NCBI GenBank assembly: GCA_015183035.1
Contig: JACZZP010000014.1
Coordinates: 868,001 to 932,000, forward strand
Direction: 5' to 3'
Length of the DNA stretch: 64,000 bases
Source of the DNA: Meloidogyne chitwoodi
Taxonomy: Eukaryota; Nematoda; Chromadorea; Rhabditida; Meloidogynidae
Position numbers and translations under genes: made by a program. This document shows, one piece after another, positions 1-11,501 of this stretch (position 1 is the first letter of the stretch; each line of letters opens with the position of its first letter). The notes beneath the pieces are model-generated. The model searched no databases and had not been told where the DNA came from. It worked only from the letters and a program-made list of their open reading frames with translations.

Positions 1-415
1 ATATATTTTCTAATATTTAAGTTGCATCGTTCATTTATTTTACCATTTAATTTTTCATGTTCCCATTTCATTATTTTTCTAAAGAAAAGGCCACAATTTT
101 TGGTTTAAAAAAGTATAAAAGGTTAAAAAGAGTGGGTGGGCAAAGAAAAAGGATCCCGAACTTCAAAATATAATAAAGCAAAAAAAATCAAATAATTTTT
201 CACATCAACAGGTTTCTAAAAAAGGAAAAAACCTTGGTCATAATGTGTACCTTTTACTAGATTATGAATCATTGTTTCATAAAAAAAACCTTTGCTTTTC
301 TAAGTTTTGTGACTTTACCCTTCCCTTCTAAGGCTAAATGAATTGTGCTTTTAGAAAAGTGTTTAAGGTTAAAAAACTTATTTAAACTATTAATTAAATC
401 ATAAAAATAATTTAC

Positions 416-963
416 TTGAGTAAGATCGTCAGATGGCATTTTCTCTGGAAGTGATAAAATAAAGGCGCGGCTAGGTTCATTTGCTGGGTTATCAATTAAG
501 ACAGGAGGATCTATCCGATCCATAGCAGTTAAAATAACCTAAGTTTAGGAAATAATTAACTTAAATAAAAAAACTTACCGTAATCGAATCACGCACATTT
601 TGCCTGATATCCCTGATTTTCTCGTGCTTTTCTTGCTCATTGAAACCCTAAAATCAAATATATAATAAAGTATAAATGTCTAAAAACACATTAATGTGAA
701 GAATGCGCATCTGTTTTACGATTGTGGACTTTCCACTTTCGCCAGCTCCTAACAGCAAAAGCCTGTGAGTGGCACGTAGCACCTTTTTATCCTTCTTTAG
801 CTCTTTGTTGATTTCTTTATTTACTTGTTTATTTAATCGTTCCCGTTCACGTTCCTCTTCTTCCACTTCTATAAATAGGTTTTTAAAAATTGTTCCCAAA
901 TATTCAGCAAAATTCTCTTTTACCTGTACCACCATCATTGCTTTGCCCTAAAACACATCCCAT
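416..963 (-). CDS. gsa-1: G protein alpha-s subunit, 5' part (runs off left edge)
   Basis: Encodes the N-terminal third of a stimulatory heterotrimeric G protein alpha subunit, the GTPase that activates adenylyl cyclase at the plasma membrane. I see four exons read right to left. The first gives [13 protein letters not shown], with the Met-Gly-Cys lipidation start typical of Gs-alpha. Next come a charged coiled helix ([13 protein letters not shown]), then [19 protein letters not shown] and the P-loop GAGESGKST followed by [11 protein letters not shown]. The following exon reads [18 protein letters not shown], and the last ends in [18 protein letters not shown]. The chosen start is ATG at 963, because MGC is the family N-terminus, although the frame stays open upstream. 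Switch regions and the C-terminal receptor-binding helix are absent, and nothing in bases 1-415 codes for them, so the remaining exons must lie outside the window. The family call is very secure; orthology to worm gsa-1 is inferred from the Gs-specific N-terminus. Confidence 0.9.
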
Positions 964-1203
964 AATACGCATTTTCTTTTTGCTTGCAGTTGAATGCCGC
1001 TTCTTCTGATCGCCTCCACCAGCTGATGAAGAGGACGATGATTGATGTTGTTGTCCGTTAACAGCAGTTCCTGTCGTCGCCGTTGCGCTGAATGATTCGG
1101 CTAACGAGGAACCACCGCCGGACCTAGCGGCGGCGGACCGCCTCTGTTCGTGTTGGTGTGAGCCACTAGCTTCTGACTCTATTTTTTTGTCCGTAGCCTT
1201 AAA
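964..1203 (-). other. Open in-frame extension upstream of the Gs-alpha start
   Basis: Directly upstream of the Gs-alpha ATG the frame stays open through the whole exon to an AG acceptor (intron 1204-1273 on the reverse strand). It encodes a Ser/Ala/Gly/Gln-rich stretch containing AAARSGGGSS, QQHQSSSSSS and KKRHSTASKKK, ending MRIMGCV. The exon is much richer in G+C than its surroundings. An earlier exon (about 1274-1500) joins in frame through AAG/GCT and is also open, but no upstream in-frame ATG is visible. This is either 5' UTR or an N-terminally extended isoform of the vertebrate XL-alpha-s kind. Confidence 0.4.
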
Positions 1204-4200
1204 ATAAAAGTTGAATAATTAATTTAAGTTTTGAATGTCGAAATCAATCAAATATTAATTACATAAAAAGCAACCTTATTAATAATATTAGTGTTATCGC
1301 CACCGTTTTTGCTTTGTCCGTTCGTGGCGATGATAATGTTTTTGTGATTTAACTTATATTGATGATTCTCCTTAATCGTTTTATCAGTTATCGTTTCCGT
1401 CGAATTCGCAATTCGAATAGTAGAGGTCGTAATTTTGTTGTAGAGGAAATAGAAGAAATAAAACTTTTGAAAATTTTGGATTCCTTGTAATTTGATAAAA
1501 ATTGATCAAATAACAAATTCTGATTTTGTTAATTTATTACAGTGATGTTTTTTAAATACGTTATATTCTTGATCGCTTTTAGATGCAAGTGAATAAAAGA
1601 AGAATAATGGAATAATTGACTGTTGCGATCAGCTGCTTATGTTCGTTGTTCTTGGAAGATTATGATGACTTTTCATGCACCTCTTGGGATTTGACAAGAG
1701 AGCTGATTAGGCTGCAAAAAAATGTGTAAAAAAAGTAGAATGGTAAAAATGAAAAAAATGAAAAATATATAAATGGAAAAAATAAAAATGAAGTGGCTTT
1801 ATCAAAAAATAAAATGAAAAATAAAATGACAATGCTTGAACAGTAAAAACGGTTGAAACAGTTTTGGTTTCTTCGAGCGTTTTTGATTTCTTTTTGTGAC
1901 ATCTCAAGTCTAGTTCGACTTTATGAGGTAATGGAAGAAAGGGAAAAACATGAATTTGTAAAAAGCGATATGTATTACATATGAGTGATGAGTAGAATGA
2001 ACGGAGGAGAGTTATGAAATGCGAGAAGGGCATGATACTATCTTTCAATTTAGTCAAGAAGGAAATAAGAGAACTCTTAGTGATCTGTTTTTCCTTAATT
2101 TGAAGTAATGATTAAATAATAAGGATTGTTTGATGAGGATATATTGAAAAAAATAGAAAGTGCAATAAGAAAAGGACATAGAGCAGTAGAATACTTGATA
2201 AAAAAAGTAAAAAAACTGAGGGAAATGGATTGGCGATTGTGGAGAGGATGCGTAAGAAAAAATGAAGGCCTGCGGGGTTGGAGGAAGAAAAGAAAAAAGG
2301 ACAGGACCACAAGCAATTGGCGTTAGCTCTGCCGCCGCAAATGGGCCATGGGTGATGGGAAGTGAGGAAGAACGGAGGAAGGGATGGGTAAGGGGAGGCG
2401 AAAAACGGAGAAGTGAATAGAGAGAGAGAGAGGCGGTCCCAGCCAGCAATCCCCTATGCAGCAATAGAAGCTCTTTTGGTCCAGACTTCGTCGTGTAGTC
2501 AGCCGTTTGTTGGCAATGGCTGCTGGTTGGACACCCGGCAGATAGCGAGAAAAAAACATACAGGCAATAGAAAATCTGACTGCTGGCTCGGTTGCCTACT
2601 ATTTAGAGTTCAAAATAGCTGCAATCAGTAGAGCGGAGAAAGTACGAGATCGGAAAATACATTAAAGATGAGCCAAGACTGTTCTATCGATGAAAATGAG
2701 GGAAGTTTTCAGAGCTATCGCTAGTTTGAACATAATATATATCCAATGACTGCTGAATATGTAGTTTGAAAACAGCTATGTCTAGCAGGCCAAGAACAGA
2801 CAAAATACTGGAGGATATGAGAATTTTTTAAAAAGTGAATGAGGAAATTATAAAAAAACTGAGATAATATAAGAGAAAATTGAAGAGAAAAAATAGCGAT
2901 ATTTCTCACCAGAAAGTTAATGGGAAGTGAAAATACATACATACAAAGATCTCTAATCTGAAATACAAACCGATTGAATGTATGGTACAATTGTGCATAA
3001 ACTGATTATTTAATAAATTCCCCTAATGTAAGTTTATCAGCCGGCAGAAGAATTTACTTGTTTTTTTACGATTTTCCTTTTTAGGAAAATTTAAATTAAT
3101 AACTATGGCACAGGCATAAAACAAAAAATAACAAACCTATCAAAACGTACAAAATTGATTATTAACGTGTTCCACAACAGTGTTTTATCTATCCTTCTAA
3201 AATAAAAAAATAAAGTTTTGACCAATTTCAAAATGAACATCACTGAATGAAATCATTGAAAATAGAAATACAAAATAAGAATTAAATTTATTCTTTAAAC
3301 GAATAAAAAAGTATACAAATACTAAAGAAAAATATTTATAGTGTAAATGCTGTAGAGTATGAATAGTGAAAAAAATTTACATGACTTGAGATTCTTTCAA
3401 ATTTCATGTTAGTTGTAATTAAAAATAAACAATAAAAATTTTTTTAAAGATATTTTAAAAGCTGTTTTTAACGTTTAATTAATTAACTATATCAAGCATA
3501 GCTAGTTTTTACAAAGTCAGTGCACACGCATTGTGGCCGGCATCTGCTAGTCTTTCGACGTTGTGAGGTAACTCTCGAGTCAGGTGAGGTTTCACTTGTT
3601 GAATAATGAACCGTAATTAAATTCTCCAAGTTTTCAAGCATTTCTTCTACATGTCTAATCAATGGCTGTGCTCTAAAAATTATTAGATACTACATATTCG
3701 TTTATTTAAAATTAATAAAAGAAATCATAGTACTATACTTTTCATGAGTTCGGTCGAAAAATAACTATATAATAAATCTCAATCTTGAAAAACTCAACTG
3801 TCGCCAGTCCTGTCTCTAATTAAAGATTGTAGGCTCAAAATATTTTCATAATTTGAAATGTGTATTATAAAAATAATAAACAAACATTAACGGTGAATCT
3901 TCAACAAAGAAAGTAGTCTCCATAGCATAACATCGTTTTAACTCCAACAAAAGACCACTTACGCAACCTATAAAGCAAGTGACACATTGACTAAATGAAT
4001 TACCTAACAATAACCAATATAAATATTTTGAAAATATCTTTAACCTTCCTTTTTTAATTGTGGAAGAACAGTGGCCTTAGTCGATTCACAGGCTTGAAAA
4101 CAAGCCTAAAATTACATGGTTAAAGAACTAAATTTTCAAACCTTTGCGACTTCCTCTGTCTCCCTTCGTAACGCTAAAGAATCACTAGAAGTGCCAATTT

Positions 4201-5066
4201 GTTGGATGTGAACCCGAAGTGATGATAAGTTAGAATTACAGTCACCCAACAGCTTAAAATTAATATTAAAAACATCTTAACCCTTTTCTCTATTTTCAAA
4301 ACACATCAAAAGGACAAATATATTTAAAGTAGAAATAAAAAAGTTAAAAACCTCATTTAATTTCCGCATACTCAATACTGAAGCTTGACGTAACTTTGAA
4401 GACATTTAAACCTGCTATTTTAATATGATTCAAAAATATTAACTTTCCATTTTTAATTAAGAAATGCATGTCGGAAACAAAAATTAACAATTTTATGTAA
4501 TTAGTTATAGTTGATAAAACAAATTAATATTAATCACAAGGAATTTGATTCAAAATAAATTGTTTTTAAATATGTAACTTTAAAGAAATTAAATATTTAA
4601 CAAATAAGTTTACAGAATCAATAAAAAAATATAATTTAAATCTCAGATTAATTAGAAAAAAGATTCGAGTGCACGCGCAAATAACTTAACTTTGCCTATT
4701 TTTATTAATATGTCAATTAATGCATGTGTGCGAAAATTGATCAGTGAAGATTGCAAAATAGAGATGAAGGGAGGACATCGCCAATGACGTAAAAATAAAC
4801 GAGCACATGATACATGTGGAAAAATAAAATGAAAATTTAATTATTTATTAATGACAAGATTTTAAAATGATTAGCCAAGTTTTACAATATTTAATTATAC
4901 TTATTTTACAGCCACTTTGCACTTATATAAACGTAAACACAAATTTAAACTGACGATGAGGATCTTTATTCTATTTAGTAAAAAATAGAGCAAATTGGCC
5001 AATAAAAAGAGTAAATACTTTTAATAATTCATTTTTCAAAATATGACAAAATTATATATTACAGAG
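1204..5066. other. Upstream region of the Gs-alpha gene; no other gene recognised
   Basis: Bases 1274-1500 (reverse strand) look like further 5' leader of the Gs-alpha gene. A G+C-richer patch at about 2330-2640, with a run of GAGAGAGAGAG, stands out from the AT-rich surroundings and could be promoter or first-exon sequence. Open frames of 60-136 codons here are low-complexity and overlap in several frames; I do not accept them as genes. Bases 3000-5060 show only AT-rich sequence without coding signal. Confidence 0.5.
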
Positions 5067-5175
5067 CAGTGTTTGCGTGACCGGTCTTTTCCCGGTCACC
5101 AAAATGACCTGACCTGACCAAAAAGTTAGGTCAGGTCATTTTTGGTCATGACGAAACCCGGTCACGAAAACACTG
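5067..5175. mobile_element. 109-bp hAT-type MITE with 8-bp target duplication
   Basis: The element starts CAGTGTTTGCGTGACCGG and ends CCCGGTCACGAAAACACTG. The arms form an imperfect inverted repeat of about 48 bp each that includes GACCTGACC/GGTCAGGTC next to a short central spacer. It is flanked on both sides by the identical 8-mer TTACAGAG (5059-5066 and 5176-5183). Terminal CAGTG and an 8-bp duplication are the signature of hAT superfamily elements. There is no coding capacity, so it is a non-autonomous miniature element. Confidence 0.85.
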
Positions 5176-5534
5176 TTACAGAGTAAGTTTTCTCATTTTG
5201 AAGAAAGCGCTTTAAATATTCAAAAAAATAAAATTACTGAAGCGTATCGAAGAAAATCCAAATCCTTAACCAATTAGATTGGTAAGTTATGTCATGGGGT
5301 TTAGCTATTATACTTCTATAATTTATACTTTCTAAATAAAGCTGAAATCCTATCTATTTGTCCAAAAAACTATAATTGACTGATTGTGAGAACTTGATCA
5401 TAACACCATGAAATAACTTACAATGAATATATTTTTTCAATTGTAAAAGTAAATAAACTTTTTATAGAAAATGGAAAAATAGAAAGCCATACACTCTATA
5501 TAATGAACCTCGTTCAGACAAAAATTCAAAGCAG

Positions 5535-7076
5535 CTAACTTTTATCAAAAGAAGCGACAATATCTGTAGCGAGCTGAGGATGTTCTTTTATTATAGCAAT
5601 CCACCCAGCAGTGTGCACAGTCTTCTTCGGATGAAGTTTGATAAAATGTAGCACCTTTTTACGTAAATTTGAAGCGCCATACCTAAAAAAGTCTTTAGAT
5701 AAAAAATAAAAGTAAAACTAACATATCTGCAATAATTAGTAAGTGACAAGCGTTATCGAAATTTATTGCCTGAATTAGGCTCTGCTCACAATGATTCTTC
5801 AGTTCTTCTAATCTGTGATTTAAAAAATTAAAAACATTGAGAATGGAAAATTCAAAAACCTATATTTGTCAGCAGCAATAAGTAGATCTGATGCAATGTC
5901 GCTCAATTCCCCAGAACTTTTTCCAGAATAAATAAACCGAAGCATTTCTTTGACAACATTATATTCTACGTCTTTTATTTCTAGTATTCCCTAAAACGAA
6001 TTGCATTATTTCAACTTTAAAATATGTTATTTTAAAATACAGTTTTTGATTCGCTTGTGTCTACATGTTGAAGCATAGCAGAAAAAACAGGCGATCGAGC
6101 AGCAAGTATGGCTTTATGTACATGAATTTCTTTTTCTTCAACTTTAATGGTGAAGTCGGTAAGCACCATATCACTCAATAATCTCAAATAATCTTCTCCT
6201 AGATGCCTTTCACAGGTACAACTTCTACATGGCTGTAAATTAAATAAATTAACTGAAATAGAAAAAAGAGGAGCAGAATGGTGCCTCAACCCGATGCCAG
6301 GCAAGAAAGAGATTTTCCCACAGTAAAAGCTTTTGACAGCGTTCATTATCGCATAATAATTCTAAAATACTTAAAATAATTAAAAAATAACTCCAAATGA
6401 ATCGTCCACAGAAGTTGTGATTGTCTCGACAGCAACATCAATTTCAACGAACACAGTTATACTATCGGCTGGTTGAATTTGCGGGAAAAGAACATCTCTT
6501 TTTATGTAAGAAACATAATCAGAATGCGAAGGATTTGGATGAACACGCATTTCAATATCCTTTCCATCATTATTTTTAAGGTAGAAGCGTGACCTTCAAT
6601 TAATTTATAAAACAAGTTCAAAAAATTTATAAATTGTTTCTAGAATTAAATTAAAGTAATTATCAACCTGAAACCGATTTTGTTATTTTTTACATTAGTG
6701 CCGAGAACTCTATTCAGGCAGAGGAATACAAAATCCTAAAATTTAAATTTTAAAAATAAAGAACATAACACACCTTGTTATTTTCACCATTTCCTTTAGG
6801 ATATATTTTAATAGACCATGTTAAGTCACTATTCGGCAGATTGACATAATTTTCCAAGTACTCTTGATAGCAGTGAGAGAAATTTTTGACTGTCCAGTTA
6901 TGTTTAAGATACTTAAAGAGAAAGATTCAACAAAAAGTTGATTTTGTGATGAAAAAATTGATATTATAACGAACCTCTACTCGTATTTCAGTTTGTGAAG
7001 CATTAGTCATTTGAGAACTGCTACCTGCTGACTCAATCGGCATTGAAAGTTCAACTGATTGACAAGTAGGTTCCAT
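5535..7076 (-). CDS. MATH-BTB domain adaptor of CUL3 ubiquitin ligase (SPOP/MEL-26/BATH type)
   Basis: Predicted substrate adaptor that binds CUL3 through BTB and substrates through MATH. Starting at ATG 7076 the protein reads MEPTCQSVELSM, then a MATH domain beginning HNWTVKNFSHCYQEYL and containing SIKIYPKGNGENNKDFV and SYIKRDVLFPQIQPADSITV. After a linker comes the BTB domain: LGEDYLRLLSDMVLTDFTI, HVHKAILAARSPVFSAMLQH, KEMLRFIYSGK, IASDLLIAADKYRLEELK. A 3-box/BACK-like tail runs to the stop at 5535-5537. The signature HKAILAARSPVF is the classic BTB motif of this family. An exon of about 36 residues between MATH and BTB is open but not obviously conserved and could be optional. The linker lies where SPOP has a comparable one. 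There is no SPOP-type C-terminal nuclear localisation signal. Which worm bath/mel-26 gene is the orthologue cannot be decided here. Confidence 0.9.
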
Positions 7077-7712
7077 TCAAGCGAAAAAAGTAAAAATTTT
7101 GATTAATTAATAAAATTTGTCCTGAGAATATGCAATTAAAACAAAAATATATGTGTGTAAACAAACAAGCCAAATAATAATAAATTGTATTTATATGTAA
7201 TATGTTTACTCGTTTCAATAATTGATTGGAAATTTTAAATTGCGATGATGATTCTGTTTGTTTTTCTCTATTAAAACGTATTTTAGAAAAACGGATATAC
7301 CTTTTTAGGTGTGAATAATCAGATCTTTAAATTATATGCATAGAACTGAGAAACTGAAAGGCATAGAGAGAATATGTTGGGGACTTTGAAAGATAAAAAT
7401 TGAAAATGCAAGACACAATCTTAGAGAATAGAATAAAAAATTATAATCAAACAATATAAACGTTTCTATTTTAGTCAGTAGCTATATTCTCACAAGATTG
7501 CTTGATTAGCGGGAAATAAGTGGTAGGACTATAACATAAACTAACAATAAACTATAAACATTTGGCAATGACACCTAAAAACAAAAAAATTAGATTTGAT
7601 GAGGGTATATAACCCGAGATACATAATAAACAAAAGATAATGTTATGGGATGATTCCTATCGGGATTAGCACATGTTTTTAAGTATTTGTTGCCCGCTTC
7701 TAAAAGATACGC
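7077..7712. other. Intergenic, AT-rich; nothing recognised
   Basis: Separates the MATH-BTB start from the stop of the upstream poly(A) polymerase gene on the same strand. No open frame with family similarity and no clear repeat seen. Confidence 0.5.
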
Positions 7713-9395
7713 TCATAACGAACACTTATTTTTCTCCTCCTTGTCCTCGTCGTTATTTGTTTCAATTGGAGGAAGAATAGCCTTTTGATGACCATGACGG
7801 GACCCAAAGAGCAATTCTCGTATCCTTTTAATGTTGCACTGTCGTCCACCGAGAAGCCCATCGCTAATGAGCAGCGATAGCAACGGGCCACAATATAAAT
7901 TTTTCATGAAAGGGCTAAGCAAATTACAATGGTTTATCGTTAAAACAATTGTTCTATAAGCTTCACAAAAAGAGCGTTGAATCGCCTTTAAAAACAAATA
8001 GAAGAGCTAACGATAAGAAAAAATTACCAAAATGTTATGTGCTGAACGACCGAGATTGTTGCCTGAAAAATTCAAATATAAAAGGATGAAGGATATAAAA
8101 ATATAAAAGACAAACCATTAATACAAGGATCACAAATGAAGACTGGACTTGAATAAAAAATTTCTTCACCAAGTTCCTTGATTAATTCCTCTTTATGCAA
8201 AACTAGAGTATTAGACCCTCGGCTTAAAACTTTTATGCCCATTTCAGAGTAGTCAAAACAAGAGAAATAAAAGAAGAAATAATGAAGCAAAAGGCCAAGA
8301 GGTTTCTTGCCAGTAAGCGTCAAATAGTCATAAGAATCTTTATGGACAACATCCAACTTATTTTTCAATCGAATATACTAAAAAAGTAAAAATATTTTTA
8401 ATATTCAATAGAAAAATTAAAAATATTTTTAAAATACACTAGAAAAAGAACAAACCTCTAAATAATGAACCAACATAACAACAAGAGCATATGATGGCAA
8501 TCCACCCGTATACGGAATATTTAATCCACGCTGTGCAAGAAAAAGCTTCAATACAAGCAACAAAGGTTCCATTTGATATGTAAAATCAAGTTTGTCACGT
8601 ATCCATCTGATAGTTCGATCAATATGACCATCAATGTTAAAATTGATGTCAACGTTTAGTCTTGTTCGATGATCAGTACATTTTACAAGGGGGAAATCTG
8701 AAAAAAGAAATGAGCAAATATTATATAAATAAAATTTACCAGTTTTGTCCACAACATCAATATTCTCAAATTTAAATCCTCTAAATATTAAAACAAACTT
8801 TAAGTCCAAATAAATATTCCAAATAATTAAAAAATATTTAAATTAAAATATAAAAAAGACCTAAGAACACCAGCTACCCTATGAAGATCGTCTGGTATTT
8901 GAATTATTTTTCCAGTCCTAACACATATATCAATGTCAGATGAAGGAAGAAAGGAATTGGTGGCTGCAAGTTTAAAATATGAAATAAACTAAATTATAGT
9001 AAATAATCTTAAAATTTCAATTAAGACCACCAAAAAATTTAAAAATAAAAAGCTATCAGCAAGAAACACATACCGACACTCCCAAACATCTGTATATCAG
9101 AATCAGGCCAAATCCCTTTAATTATTTCGCTTGTTCTATTGAAAAGAAATCGACGTGACCAAATCTCCTCTGCTGTTGGTTTTAACCAATTATATAAATC
9201 CATAATTTCATCATGAAGGCTGTCAATCGACGGCTGATATTTACGTTTGGCCCAGAAAGGACGTGGACTTGAAAGAACTGGTACTTGTGCCAAGTAGTTA
9301 GCACAAACTAATTGCCTGTAATCATTTAATGCTACAGCTAGGTTGTTGTTAGCTGAAGCGCTGCTGGCAGAACTTGTCCCAGCAGTATCATCCAT
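7713..9395 (-). CDS. Non-canonical poly(A) RNA polymerase, TRF4/PAPD5-PAPD7 type
   Basis: Nucleotidyltransferase that adds 3' tails to RNA. Start ATG 9395 gives MDDTAGTSSASSASANNN, then a helical segment with LHDEIMDLYNWLKPTAEE. The catalytic core follows across a splice: FGSVATNSFLPSSDIDICV, where GS and the DID pair are metal/nucleotide-binding residues. A third catalytic Asp lies in LNVDINFNID. The central domain has RDKLDFTYQMEPLLLVLKLF and GLNIPYTGGLPSYALVVMLVHYL, typical of TRF4-like enzymes. It is followed by the PAP-associated segment with DPCIN/GNNLGRSAHNILAIQRSFCEAYRTI, matching the NDVGRSS-like motif of PAPD5. The C-terminal tail is short and charged (NNDEDKEEKNKCSL). There is no RNA-recognition motif, as in TRF4 and worm GLD-4, but the protein is much shorter than GLD-4, so I give no symbol. 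It lies upstream of the MATH-BTB gene on the same strand. Confidence 0.92.
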
Positions 9396-10405
9396 GCAAA
9401 AATGGTCAGACGAAGATGAGGATCTTGAAGGTTATCGATGTCAAAAAATTGGCCGATAATCCCCAAAAAATTAATAACCTTGTCCTCCCTAAATTAGTCA
9501 TTATATTAATTCCTTTATTGTTTGTATCATCTGAAGCAAGTTGTTGAATTGAACTTTGGTGATCATATTGTCTTTCGGATGTTATTAGGCAAATTTGAGA
9601 TCTGCAGTTCCTAAAATAAATACCTTAATTAGTAAAAATATGCATAACATCGTAAAATCAAAATAAAACAGAAACATTCTATCTAATTTAGTTTCTTAAA
9701 AACAAACTGTCAATTAATCTTAAATAACTTAATAAATTCTTTTTTTTTTTAATTTTATATATCAAATTTTGACAGCTATATTGTAACCAAATCAGAAAAA
9801 ATAGATAAAATTTAACCTTTTCGAAACCATTTAGTGATGTTGATGTAATAAATAATTAGAGAAAAAGCTTATGTAAGTTCAAATTTATCAACTAAAACAT
9901 ATTGCAATAAAAATTAAATAAGACATCTAAATTTACACATTGACGAATCCAGAATTAACAAAAATTCTCACTTCTAAATTTAATTAAATAAAACGCCAAA
10001 ATAAAATATTAACACAATTTTTAAATAAAATTCCAATAAATAAGAGGTGTTACTATAATAATTGAGATTGAATGCAGCATGATATTTCTAAAAGGAAAAT
10101 AGCCACTATTTAAAGCTATGAAGCCATGAAAAAAATCTAAAAACTAAAATCAACTCATCCTTAAAGTTAAAAAAAAACAATAATAATTTTATTTACACAA
10201 ACCAATGTATATTTATAAAAAACATTATTTAAACATTTAACAATAGAGAATAGGGGAGAAATAGATATATTATTAGACAACAATACTAATATCACAAAGT
10301 GTTTACCTATATGGGATAACAATTTTTTTAGAAAGATATTATTATTATTATTATTTAGGCAGTTCTACACAATCAACGATGGCACAAACTCTTCTTCTTC
10401 TCTCT
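9396..10405. other. Intergenic, AT-rich
   Basis: Bases 9396-9600 are less AT-rich and probably hold the 5' leader of the poly(A) polymerase gene. The remainder to the next stop codon shows no coding signal. Confidence 0.5.
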
Positions 10406-10667
10406 TTACTTCTTCTTTCCCTTCTTAGTGCCGGTACTCGCTGCAGTCTCCATTGAGCGCGACTTGCCAGACTTAGCCCCTCCACTGGCTGCTCCACCAC
10501 TCTTCGATTTGTCCGCTCCTGCGTCCTTCACCTTGCGCAAATATTCAGCTGCACCCTGAATTATAAAAAATAAATTAGTTTATTATTAATTATAATTTAT
10601 TAAAAAAACTCACAAATCCGATAGCACCGAAGATCAGAGCAAGGATGATGTAGAGAAAGAATCCCAT
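10406..10667 (-). CDS. Small single-pass membrane protein, unknown function
   Basis: Two exons joined by a GTGAGT...CAG intron encode a protein of about 67 residues. It starts MGFFLYIILALIFGAIGF, an N-terminal hydrophobic segment long enough to span a membrane or act as a signal anchor. It continues GAAEYLRKVKDAGADKSKSGG, then a Gly/Ser/Lys-rich, strongly basic tail ending TKKGKKK. The ORF lies in a patch with more G+C than its surroundings, and the conserved intron position and start context recur in a neighbouring inverted copy (10918-11190), which supports that it is real. I do not recognise the family. A small ER or membrane-anchored protein with a cytosolic basic tail is a reasonable reading, but no function can be claimed. 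Confidence 0.75.
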
Positions 10668-10917
10668 GCTGACTTGTAGTAGAGAATTGTTGTTTTATGA
10701 AGAACGAAGTAGAAGACGTAGAAGAACACTGGCTATGTTTTTTGGGTTTTGTTATTAAGTTGTATAGGTTTTTTGTCTTTTATATAAATTTATTTTTAGA
10801 AAGAAATCATTTTTTGGTATAAAAACTTTTTTGAAAAATTAGTCAATAACCTCTCAAACTCCAAAAAAAGGTCTTCATTGTCCTACAATTCTTCACTTCA
10901 ACTACAAACAAACAGCA

Positions 10918-11190
10918 ATGGGGCTCTTTCTGACATCTTCTTTGCTCTTATCTTCGGCATGATTGGCTTTGTAATATTTATTTATTTATTCTTTTTCAAA
11001 ATAATCTATTTTTTATTTTTTATTATATCAGGGAATGAGCGAATTCTTGCACAAGAAGAAGGCCTCGGCTTTTGGATCTGGACCGAGTCTAGCTAAGAGT
11101 GGAAAGGGTACCAAGGGAGGCAAAGGAGGAATATATAAAATTATATTTATTAATTTGGAAAGATTTTTCTTTTTGTTAATCTTAATTTAA
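10918..11190 (+). pseudogene. Inverted partial copy of the small membrane protein, frame broken by a 1-nt deletion
   Basis: Opposite in orientation to the gene at 10406-10667, about 250 bp away, start to start. The leader and the start ATGGGGCTCTTTCTG match the intact copy, but one T is missing after base 10932. The ATG at 10918 therefore reads into TGA at 10960-10962. The homologous frame (ALIFGMIGF, then after a TATATCAG acceptor GMSEFLHKKKASAFGSG) stays open to TAA 11188-11190 but has no ATG before the hydrophobic segment. The intron position is identical to that of the intact copy. Most likely a decayed duplicate; expression from another start or an assembly error are alternatives. Confidence 0.65.
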
Positions 11191-11501
11191 AAATCACTTT
11201 TCACTTAAAAAAACTATTACAAAATTAGTAGTAAAATAATTATAACACTTCTTTGGAGATCCCTCATTCAATATTAATCTAATCCATTTTTTATATTTTC
11301 TTGGATTTGTTAAATTATTTATTGACATTTTTGGTGAATTAACTTAATTTGTTTTTACATTCTTTTAAAATCCTTTATCAATTTATTTGACTTTATTCCA
11401 ACTTTGAAAAGGAATAAATCTTTTCTTTTTTTTATTAAATTTTTATTATAAATAATTTAAAAATAATTAAATTAATCATTATTTACACATATATTTTACT
11501 T
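11191..11501. other. Intergenic, AT-rich; nothing recognised
   Basis: Short spacer between the broken duplicate and the GPCR stop; no coding signal. Confidence 0.5.

Noticed and set aside
1..415. Searched for further Gs-alpha exons
   Set aside because: No segment encodes the expected switch regions; candidate acceptors lead to immediate stops in the required phase.
1660..2990. Several open frames of 66-136 codons on both strands
   Set aside because: They overlap in different frames, are low-complexity (Phe/Ser/Leu or Lys/Glu runs) and show no family motif.
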